Shown one piece after another: positions 1 to 5,324 of a DNA stretch of 5,324 nt; the stretch's first letter is position 1, and every line of letters begins with the position of its first letter. The stretch comes from an uncultured Bacteroidales bacterium. Its GTDB lineage: Bacteria; Bacteroidota; Bacteroidia; Bacteroidales; UBA932. The position numbers and the translations under genes were made by a program. The stretch covers positions 1-5,324 of the forward strand of contig CALEJC010000261.1 in the NCBI GenBank assembly GCA_937898205.1, written 5' to 3'. Below the pieces are notes generated by a model that made no database searches, was not told the origin of the DNA, and was given only the letters and a program-made list of their open reading frames with translations.

Positions 1-56
1 GGGGCCCGGCCGACAAGGCCGGGAAGGATAGGCCGAAGGCCGTACCCGGTCGGAGC
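1..56. repeat. GC-rich intergenic segment with short dyads
   Basis: This segment is about 73% GC over its first 60 nt by hand count, far above the operon. It contains a 7-bp perfect inverted repeat (CCCGGCC at 5-11, GGCCGGG at 17-23, loop of 5 nt) and a second small dyad, GGCC at 31-34 and 38-41 around GAA. Both could fold on either strand. Nothing codes convincingly here. The segment may be the edge of a larger structured repeat, an RNA, or a terminator of whatever lies to the left; the window does not decide between these. Confidence 0.45.
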
Positions 57-84
57 CAGTTGCCATTCCGCAACAAAAACTGGT

Positions 85-120
85 TCTTGTGTGCGGAAAC
101 GGCCCCCAGCGCACACAAGA
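85..120. repeat. Perfect 11-bp inverted repeat (hairpin)
   Basis: TCTTGTGTGCG at 85-95 is the exact reverse complement of CGCACACAAGA at 110-120, with a 14-nt loop (96-109) rich in C and G. The right arm is the first core of the 52-nt array, so one core-like element is present in inverted orientation next to three direct ones. There is no T-run after either arm, so it does not look like an intrinsic terminator. A folded RNA or a protein-binding dyad are both possible. Confidence 0.6.
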
Positions 121-230
121 GGTGGTTTCGCGAGGCTGATGGGGGCAAATCGGCTAGGCTCCGCACACGAGAGGCGCATTGACGAGGCACTTGTGGACAA
201 AAACGGCCTCTGGCGCACACGAGAGGCGCC
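86..230. repeat. Diverged tandem array, 52-nt period
   Basis: The core CGCACAC(A/G)AGAGG starts at 110, 162 and 214, spaced exactly 52 nt. The second and third copies share a perfect 16-mer, CGCACACGAGAGGCGC (162-177 and 214-229). The similarity is not confined to the core: units 110-161 and 162-213 match at about 30 of 52 ungapped positions, including a shared CGAGGC. The stretch 86-109 matches 190-213 at about 17 of 24 positions, including CTTGTG and AAACGGCC. About three units are therefore present, the last one broken off after its core. Since 52 is not a multiple of 3, a conserved reading frame across units is impossible. I do not recognise the family. Confidence 0.7.
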
Positions 231-256
231 AAAGGGAGTGAGAAGGATGGAAAGTG

Positions 257-293
257 AAAACAAAAAAGGATGGCTAGTAATAGCCATCCTTTT
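257..293 (-). terminator. Rho-independent terminator of the operon
   Basis: Positions 264-276 and 281-293 form a 13-bp perfect stem (AAAAGGATGGCTA / TAGCCATCCTTTT) with a 4-nt loop. Read on the minus strand, the GC-containing stem is followed by TTTTTT, G, TTTT (complement of 267 down to 257). The structure starts about 20 nt after the stop codon of the last operon gene, as expected for an intrinsic terminator. On the plus strand the stem is followed by a weaker T-rich tract (TTTTCTTGTTT), so it may also stop transcription arriving from the left. Confidence 0.9.
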
Positions 294-312
294 CTTGTTT
301 ATAGAAAGTGGA

Positions 313-1182
313 TTAGATCTTCTCAACGAGAGCAAACCAGTCCTCAGCAGTCTTGATGTCGCCCTTAGACCAGCATGAACCGTAGTAGTAGGTAAATGTC
401 TCACCTGACTTAACAGTCTTGATGCAAAGTCCGTGAGTCTCGTCTTCAGTCACGCACACGCTGTCTGACTCTGGAGCTACGACAGCCACGCCAAGCATAC
501 CATCCTCTGGCTCAACGCTCTGGTCAGAAGCATTCTCCCACACTGCATAGCCGTGAGCAAATGTCTTCTCAGCCTGGATAGTACCCTGTGATGGGTGACG
601 GAAGAGACCGGCAGCAACCTCGATAGTCTCTGCGCCTGAGAATGTGTAAACGTCCTCAACCTTGCAGAAATATGTGTCTGCCTCTACTGTGATCTTCTTG
701 ACGAGAGCAACTGCAACCTCGCCCACCTGCCACTCCGGATAGCTGAGAGTAAAGACAACCTTCTCAGGAGTCTGCTCTACAATCTCAGAAGCACGGTAGT
801 TGGTTGGAGGGAAGCAAAGCTGACCGCCGATGTATGGCACTGAACCGCCACCGCCAAGGCTGACTGATACTTTGTAGCAGTCCTTGCCGTCGTGGTTGCG
901 ATGATAGTAATCAGGATCGCCACCTTCGCCTGTTGCAGCAGCATACCACTCATTGGCTACGAGCTTGCCAGGGAGCTTGACCCAGATGTCAATACCAGGA
1001 GAAGTAGGGTTGCCTTCGATGGCCTCGCCATAGAAACGGCCGGCGATGAGATTGTTCTCAAATACGAAGTCGTCCATTCTCTCAGGCACCGGACGTGCGA
1101 GTACCTTTGACTCCTGCTCCTTAGGAGCACAAGCAGAAAGGCCAAGTGTTGCTACAAGAGCAAAAAGTATAAGTTTCTTCAT
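313..1182 (-). CDS. DUF4861-family lipoprotein, pectin-locus associated
   Basis: This is a 289-residue predicted lipoprotein of unknown function. Residues 1-18 are a lipoprotein signal peptide (MKKL, hydrophobic core, lipobox LSAC with Cys18). The mature part has features I associate from memory with DUF4861: PERMDDFVFEN near 33-43, GIDIW near 63-67, a YHRNHDGK segment and a glycine run near 93-113, and a C-terminal YYYGSCWSKGDIKTAEDW block at 265-282. The W/Y/G-rich, strand-forming composition suggests a beta-sandwich that binds or cleaves sugar, but this is inference. The N-terminal ATG lies 2 nt after the kduI stop codon, and the gene is last before the terminator. The residues after Cys18 (APKEQ) lack an obvious adjacent-acid surface-export signal, so a periplasm-facing location is plausible. 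Coding and family membership are well supported; no biochemical role can be given. Confidence 0.85.
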   Translation of the reverse strand: MKKLILFALVATLGLSACAPKEQESKVLARPVPERMDDFVFENNLIAGRFYGEAIEGNPTSPGIDIWVKLPGKLVANEWYAAATGEGGDPDYYHRNHDGKDCYKVSVSLGGGGSVPYIGGQLCFPPTNYRASEIVEQTPEKVVFTLSYPEWQVGEVAVALVKKITVEADTYFCKVEDVYTFSGAETIEVAAGLFRHPSQGTIQAEKTFAHGYAVWENASDQSVEPEDGMLGVAVVAPESDSVCVTEDETHGLCIKTVKSGETFTYYYGSCWSKGDIKTAEDWFALVEKI

Positions 1183-1184
1183 TA

Positions 1185-2030
1185 TTACTTAAGATCTTTA
1201 GTTGCGCACCAATCCATATCGTTGTAGTCGTCGTTCTCGCCGCACATACCCCAGATAAATGTATAGTTGCGGGTAGCGCAAGCTGAGTGGATGCTCCACT
1301 GTGGAGAGATAACTGCCTCTTCATTGTGCATCCAGATGTGACGAGTCTCCTGTGGCTCACCCATAAAGTGACACACAGCTGCATCCTCCGGAACCTCAAA
1401 GTAGAAGTAAACCTCCATACGACGATCGTGAGTGTGAGCTGGCATTGTGTTCCATGTGCTGCCAGGAGCAAGCTCAGTCATACCCATCTGAAGCTGCACG
1501 CTTGGCACAACTTCCTTAACGAGAAGACGGTTGATTGTGCGCTCGTTAGACTCCTCAAGAGAACCGAGGTGCATAACCACTGCGTCAGCCTTGCTAACCT
1601 TCTTTACGCCTGTCTCCTTGTGAGCATTGGCAGAGCAGAAGTAGAAGTGAGCTGGTTTCTCAGGGCAGTCGCTCTTGAAAGTGATGTGACGGTTGCCTCT
1701 ACCAACATAGAGAGCTTCCTTGTACTCGATGTGGTACTCCTCATCACCCACTACAACTGTACCGGCACCACCTACATTGATGATGCCCACCTCGCGGCGC
1801 TGAGTGAAATAGTCTGCGCGGAGGATCTCAGGAGCTGTGAGAGTAAGGTCCTCATTTACCGGTACTGCACCACCTGCGATGATGCGGTCAATCATTGAGT
1901 AAACCATATTGATCTCGTCAGCAACCATGATGTTCTGCACGAGGTATTCCTGGCGGATGCGCTCGGTATCGTAATGCTTGGCGTCGATATTGCTTGACGC
2001 CTGACGTACTTGGCAATTGATTTTTGACAT
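1185..2030 (-). CDS. kduI: 5-keto-4-deoxyuronate isomerase KduI
   Basis: KduI is a cytoplasmic cupin-fold metalloenzyme. It isomerises 5-keto-4-deoxyuronate (the opened form of the unsaturated uronate released from pectin) to 2,5-diketo-3-deoxygluconate. At 281 residues it is of normal family length and has no signal peptide. The expected metal ligands are visible as His199 and His201 (PAHTHDRRMEVYFYF), Glu206 and His248 (PQWSIHSACAT). Their spacing equals that of the E. coli enzyme as I recall it (His196, His198, Glu203, His245), with a constant offset of three. The N-terminal half has the usual RADYFTQRRE and GAGTVVVGDEEYH segments. It starts 12 nt after the kduD stop and ends 2 nt before the DUF4861 start, so it sits firmly within the operon. 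No defect is seen. Confidence 0.97.
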   Translation of the reverse strand: MSKINCQVRQASSNIDAKHYDTERIRQEYLVQNIMVADEINMVYSMIDRIIAGGAVPVNEDLTLTAPEILRADYFTQRREVGIINVGGAGTVVVGDEEYHIEYKEALYVGRGNRHITFKSDCPEKPAHFYFCSANAHKETGVKKVSKADAVVMHLGSLEESNERTINRLLVKEVVPSVQLQMGMTELAPGSTWNTMPAHTHDRRMEVYFYFEVPEDAAVCHFMGEPQETRHIWMHNEEAVISPQWSIHSACATRNYTFIWGMCGENDDYNDMDWCATKDLK

Positions 2031-2042
2031 ATCTGACAGAGA

Positions 2043-2846
2043 TTAAGCTGGTTGTTTTCCGATGTATGCGAGGATACCTCCGTCTACATAGAGGATGTGG
2101 CCGTTAACGGCGTCAGAAGCCTCACTTGCGAGGAATACTGCAGGACCTGCAAGCTCCTCTGGCTCAAGCCAACGACCTGCCGGAGTCTTGGCGCAGATAA
2201 ATGAATCAAATGGATGACGGCTTCCGTCTGGCTGACGCTCGCGGAGTGGAGCTGTCTGTGGAGTTGCGATATAACCAGGGCCGATACCGTTACACTGGAT
2301 GTTGTACTCACCATACTCAGAGCAGATGTTGCGAGTGAGCATCTTGAGACCACCCTTGGCAGCAGCATATGCAGAAACAGTCTCACGACCGAGCTCAGAC
2401 ATCATAGAGCAGATGTTGATGATCTTACCCTTGCGGCGCTCCATCATCTCAGGAAGCACAGCGCTTGAGCAGATAAACGGACCTACGAGGTCGATGTCGA
2501 TAACCTGCTGGAACTCTGATCTCTTCATCTCGTGCATAGGGATGCGCTTGATGATACCTGCGTTGTTGACGAGGATGTCAATCTGGCCCACTTCTTCGTG
2601 AATCTTCTCTACGAGAGCCTTAACCTGCTCCTCATTTGTAACGTCGCAAACGTAACCCTTTACGTTCTCGATGCCGTTGGCTTTGTAGTTATCGAGACCT
2701 CTCTGGAGGAACTCTTCGTTGATATCGTTGAAAATGATAGTCTTAGCACCGGCAGCAACAAAAGCCTTTGCGATGTTGAAACCGATACCATAGGAAGCAC
2801 CTGTAATCCAGGCGTTCTTTCCTTCAAGTGAAAATGACATTGCCAT
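2043..2846 (-). CDS. kduD: 2-deoxy-D-gluconate 3-dehydrogenase / gluconate 5-dehydrogenase-type SDR, KduD
   Basis: This is a 267-residue classical short-chain dehydrogenase/reductase, cytoplasmic and with no signal peptide. The nucleotide-binding motif TGASYGIG is at residues 15-22 and NNAG at 94-97. The catalytic residues are Ser147 (ICSMMSE), Tyr160 and Lys164 (YAAAK). Next to kduI, its role is the NAD(P)H-dependent reduction of 2,5-diketo-3-deoxygluconate to KDG. Homologues are often labelled gluconate 5-dehydrogenase, and the sequence alone does not separate the two activities; the neighbourhood favours KduD. Two ATG codons lie 6 nt apart (2844-2846 and 2838-2840), and either could be the start; the upstream one is used here. 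A 26-nt AT-rich leader separates it from the GH105 gene. Confidence 0.93.
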   Translation of the reverse strand: MAMSFSLEGKNAWITGASYGIGFNIAKAFVAAGAKTIIFNDINEEFLQRGLDNYKANGIENVKGYVCDVTNEEQVKALVEKIHEEVGQIDILVNNAGIIKRIPMHEMKRSEFQQVIDIDLVGPFICSSAVLPEMMERRKGKIINICSMMSELGRETVSAYAAAKGGLKMLTRNICSEYGEYNIQCNGIGPGYIATPQTAPLRERQPDGSRHPFDSFICAKTPAGRWLEPEELAGPAVFLASEASDAVNGHILYVDGGILAYIGKQPA

Positions 2847-2872
2847 AATAATTAAGTTTTAAGTTATTGATA
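2847..2872 (-). promoter_or_regulatory. AT-rich leader before kduD with tandem 7-mer
   Basis: This is the longest gap inside the operon (26 nt). On the plus strand it contains two adjacent copies of TTAAGTT (2852-2858 and 2859-2865), which read as AACTTAA twice in the mRNA sense. There is no Shine-Dalgarno sequence. AT-rich, SD-less leaders are typical of Bacteroidetes, so this is most likely just the translation initiation region of kduD. I see no convincing TAnnTTTG promoter element in it. Confidence 0.35.
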
Positions 2873-4057
2873 TTATTTGAGTTGTTCTATTTCAAGGGAA
2901 GCCCAGATAAATGGACCTACACCCTTTGAGTCGTTTGGACGGATAGGCTCGCTGAGGTAGTATGCATAGTCGCCCATACGGTTGTTTGATCCGCCAAGAC
3001 CACCTACTGAGCAGCACTGCTCAAGGCTGATGCGGCCCTGCTCGTCAGTTGAAATGAAGGTCTTTACAAGCTTGTCATAGAGGTCGACAGCATACTCTTT
3101 GTAGCTCTGGTCGATGTAGCCGCGTCTCACAGCCTTGAGGTAGGCATAAGTAAACATGGCTGAGCAGGTTGCTTCAAGATAGTTGCCTTCTCTGCCAGGC
3201 TGGTCAAGCACCTGATACCATACTCCTGTCTCAGGGTCTGCCCACTTAGGAAGCTCAGCGCAGATCTTCTGAAGGATGTTGATGAGCACCTCACGTCCTG
3301 CGTAGTCTGCCGGGAGATAATCGAGGACGTCAACGATAGCGATTGTATACCAACCAAATCCGCGACCCCAGCAGTGCTGGCTCTGTCCTGTCTCAGGATT
3401 GCACCAGAACATGCTCTTGGACTCGTCCCAAGCGTGACGATAAAGCTTGGTTGCAGGATCGTATGTGTACTTGGCCGCTACCTCAAACTCTGTAATGATC
3501 TCGTCAAATACCTTGGTCTGCTCTTCACCCTCAAGGTAGCGCACTGCATATTCTGCATAGAAAGGAGACGCCATGTAGACACCGTCAAGCCATACCTGAT
3601 GAGGGTAGATGAGCTTGTGCCAGAATGCTCCGGCCTCGGTCCTTGGGTGGTTGTCAAGCTGAGACTTGAGAAGCTCGATGGCTTTGCGGAACTTCTCGTC
3701 GCCGGTCTTGTCGTAGAAGTAGAAGAGTGATCTGCCAGGGCAGATGAGGTCTACATTGTATTTCTCTACTGAGTAGGTCTTGATTGTACCGTCTTCATTG
3801 ACGATCTGGTCATACCAGTTGTAGACATAATCATAAATTGCCTGATTGCCGTAGGCCTCATAGACATCGGTAAAAGCCTTGAGCTCCAGTCCCGGAGTGT
3901 AGCTCCACTTGAGACGTCCCTCGGCATAGTCGAGATATGTTGCATCCGGACAGCGTGACATCTGTGAGTCAACCATCTGTACAGACATAGGGGTTGTCTT
4001 TTCTGCACAAGAAACAAGAGTTGCAAGTGCTGCAATGGCGATCAAAAATCTTTTCAT
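2873..4057 (-). CDS. GH105 unsaturated glycuronyl/rhamnogalacturonyl hydrolase, lipoprotein
   Basis: This glycoside hydrolase of family GH105 (YteR/YesR-like) removes the delta-4,5-unsaturated galacturonic acid from the non-reducing end of pectin oligosaccharides made by lyases. It has 394 residues. Residues 1-17 form a lipoprotein signal peptide with lipobox LVSC (Cys17), so the enzyme is membrane-anchored. The (alpha/alpha)6-barrel body shows the family's NVDL segment (Asp103), the catalytic-acid motif QVWLDGVYM (Asp158), LYRHAWDE (His208), CWGRGFGWY (229-237), the substrate-side YLEAT segment and the C-terminal GVGPFIWASLE. The residues after Cys17 (AEKTT) do not resemble the acidic surface-export signal, so a periplasm-facing enzyme is likely. 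Its ATG is 1 nt after the GH28 stop (TGATATG), suggesting translational coupling. Assignment to GH105 is strong; whether it prefers rhamnogalacturonan or homogalacturonan products is not visible. Confidence 0.95.
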   Translation of the reverse strand: MKRFLIAIAALATLVSCAEKTTPMSVQMVDSQMSRCPDATYLDYAEGRLKWSYTPGLELKAFTDVYEAYGNQAIYDYVYNWYDQIVNEDGTIKTYSVEKYNVDLICPGRSLFYFYDKTGDEKFRKAIELLKSQLDNHPRTEAGAFWHKLIYPHQVWLDGVYMASPFYAEYAVRYLEGEEQTKVFDEIITEFEVAAKYTYDPATKLYRHAWDESKSMFWCNPETGQSQHCWGRGFGWYTIAIVDVLDYLPADYAGREVLINILQKICAELPKWADPETGVWYQVLDQPGREGNYLEATCSAMFTYAYLKAVRRGYIDQSYKEYAVDLYDKLVKTFISTDEQGRISLEQCCSVGGLGGSNNRMGDYAYYLSEPIRPNDSKGVGPFIWASLEIEQLK

Positions 4058-4058
4058 A

Positions 4059-5324
4059 TCAGTTGTTGCTAAAATTTTTCACTTTATATGTCTTGACAGG
4101 CTCTCCCTCCTTAGGGTAGCACTTGACGTTTTCAAGCTTGATGTCCTGTGAGTTGCGGATATCGATACCTGTATCTGCCGTGATTGTGCAGTTGGTGATG
4201 TTGATGTTGCTCACCGGCATCTCAGGAAGTCCGTTGAAGAGCATCGCTCTGCCGGCTCCGTTGCAGTATACATCCTGGATGTAGATGTCGCGGAACTCAG
4301 GAGTGGTCTCGTCTACAGGGACGGCCGGAGTGCCAAATGTCTTTGCGTCGTCACCTGCTGCCTCTACTGCTGACTTGCCGCCATAGAAAAGGTCAAAAAG
4401 GATGCCGTCGGCAACGATATCCTTCATGTAGATGTCGCTGATGTGTATGTTCTTGACCACACCGCCACGGCCTCTCGTGCTCTTGAAGCGGAGACCTACA
4501 TCTGTGCCGAGGAATCGGCAATTTGAAACCTTGATGTTCTCCACGCCGCCGCTCATCTCGCTACCTACCACAAAACCACCGTGTCCGTGGTAAACGGTGC
4601 AATTGTCAACGATGAGGTTTTTGCATGGGCGTGCTCTGCGTCTGCCGTCTTCGTCCTTGCCTGACTTGATGCAGATTGCGTCATGGCCGGCATCAAAGAT
4701 TGAATTGACGATGATGACGTTCTCGCAGCTGTCCACATCCAGAGCGTCGCCGTTCTGCGAATAGTGAGGGTTGCGGATGTGTACGTGGTTGATTATGATG
4801 TTTTTGCTCATCAGAGGATGAACATTCCAGCAAGGCGAATTCTGGAATGTGCAGTCTTCGAGCAGCACATTCTCGCAATTGCGGATAGAGATCATGTTTG
4901 GACGGAGGAAGCTCTTGATCTCCTGCCACTCCTCCTCGCTGAGGCTTGACGGAGCAACATTCATATTGCTGATGCTGGCAGCCTTTGCGTAGCCCTCGTC
5001 TGGGTACCAGAGACGGTCATTGACCACCACGCCGCCTGAAGCGACAAGGTCTTTCCACTGGCCAGGGGTGAGCTTTTCTCTCTTGACAACTCTCCAGCTC
5101 TCGCCACTGCCGTCAATCACGCCACCGCCGGTGATCGAGATGTTTTTGGCTCCCACTGCGTGGATAGGTGACTCGCAACGACGAGTGTCAAGGCCTTCAA
5201 AAACAACTTCAACGATTGGGTAAAGGTCGCGGTTTGGATCAAAGATGATCACTGCATTTGGTGTGACATGAAGGTCGCAGTTGCTGAGGAGCTCGATGGG
5301 ACCTGTGAGCCAGAGACCTTCTGG
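4059..5324 (-). CDS. GH28 polygalacturonase-type glycosidase, 5'-partial
   Basis: This is a right-handed parallel beta-helix glycosidase that hydrolyses galacturonic-acid linkages in pectin (polygalacturonase, exo-polygalacturonase or rhamnogalacturonase type). The frame stays open to the right edge, and the 24 codons upstream of the GTG at 5250-5252 encode typical GH28 sequence (EGLWLTGPIELLSN), so that GTG is internal and the true start lies outside the window. In all, 421 residues are visible. Family motifs, counted from the window edge, are NGDALDVDS (Asp193), GHDAICIKSG (His214-Asp215), YHGHGGF (GHG at 247-249) and RFK (279-281). The first Asp of the usual DD pair is His214 here. Many short VIIxNSxF/NIxISNC-like repeats fit the beta-helix. 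The signal peptide is not visible. The gene is the first visible one of the operon and ends with TGA 1 nt before the GH105 ATG. Confidence 0.95.
   Translation of the reverse strand, partial: PEGLWLTGPIELLSNCDLHVTPNAVIIFDPNRDLYPIVEVVFEGLDTRRCESPIHAVGAKNISITGGGVIDGSGESWRVVKREKLTPGQWKDLVASGGVVVNDRLWYPDEGYAKAASISNMNVAPSSLSEEEWQEIKSFLRPNMISIRNCENVLLEDCTFQNSPCWNVHPLMSKNIIINHVHIRNPHYSQNGDALDVDSCENVIIVNSIFDAGHDAICIKSGKDEDGRRRARPCKNLIVDNCTVYHGHGGFVVGSEMSGGVENIKVSNCRFLGTDVGLRFKSTRGRGGVVKNIHISDIYMKDIVADGILFDLFYGGKSAVEAAGDDAKTFGTPAVPVDETTPEFRDIYIQDVYCNGAGRAMLFNGLPEMPVSNINITNCTITADTGIDIRNSQDIKLENVKCYPKEGEPVKTYKVKNFSNN

Noticed and set aside
110..229. Short CRISPR-like array (13-16-nt repeats with about 36-39-nt spacers)
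   Set aside because: The repeats are too short and only three are present. The would-be spacers are similar to each other, which is a diverged tandem repeat and not an array of unrelated spacers. No cas gene is present.
1..260. tRNA, rRNA or mobile-element end in the GC-rich left region
   Set aside because: No cloverleaf, TPsiC-like arm, rRNA core sequence, transposase fragment or terminal inverted repeat with target duplication could be identified.
1..378. Plus-strand frame open from the left edge to 378 (apparent start GTG at 91)
   Set aside because: It runs through the 52-nt array, whose period breaks any shared frame, then across the terminator hairpin and into the 3' end of the DUF4861 gene. 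The product is Arg-rich with no recognisable domain, and its apparent membrane segment is encoded by the terminator stem.
1287..1898. 203-codon plus-strand frame antisense to kduI
   Set aside because: It lies wholly inside kduI, whose metal ligands and family length are clear. The antisense translation has no recognisable motif or low-complexity-free domain and looks like a by-product of kduI codon use.
2847..2872. Internal promoter in front of kduD
   Set aside because: The gap is AT-rich but has no TAnnTTTG-type element, and 26 nt is short for a complete promoter; the leader alone explains the composition.
5250..5252. GTG as the start of the GH28 gene
   Set aside because: The frame continues upstream to the window edge with sequence typical of the GH28 N-terminal region (LWLTGPIELLSN), so the GTG is an internal valine and the gene is truncated by the window.

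Overview
This window looks like part of a pectin/uronate-use locus from a member of the Bacteroidales, probably a gut Bacteroides- or Prevotella-like bacterium. The evidence is the gene set, two lipoproteins with Bacteroidetes-style signal peptides, the absence of clear Shine-Dalgarno sequences and an AT-rich leader in front of kduD. Genus and species cannot be fixed from this stretch.

From about 313 to the right-hand edge, everything is one minus-strand operon read right to left. The order is a GH28 polygalacturonase-type glycosidase (5' end cut off by the window edge), a GH105 unsaturated glycuronyl hydrolase lipoprotein, kduD, kduI and a DUF4861 lipoprotein. The intergenic gaps are 1, 26, 12 and 2 nt. 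A 13-bp perfect hairpin followed by a T-run, about 20 nt past the last stop codon, closes the operon. No promoter is visible, so it presumably lies beyond the right edge.

The genes form a short pathway from outside to inside. GH28 trims (rhamno)galacturonan. GH105 removes the unsaturated uronic acid left at chain ends by pectate or rhamnogalacturonan lyases, which are not in this window. KduI isomerises the opened keto-uronate and KduD reduces it to 2-keto-3-deoxygluconate (KDG). The terminal DUF4861 lipoprotein has no assigned function and is the main uncharacterised protein here.

Positions 1 to about 256, beyond the terminator, hold no convincing gene. By hand count they are about 63% GC, against roughly 47% in a sampled line of kduD. 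They contain GC-rich dyads at 5-41, an 11-bp perfect inverted repeat (85-95/110-120), and a diverged tandem array with an exact 52-nt period (cores at 110, 162 and 214). Because 52 is not a multiple of 3 and the units are related along their length, this is better read as a structured non-coding repeat than as a protein gene. It is the least explained part of the window.
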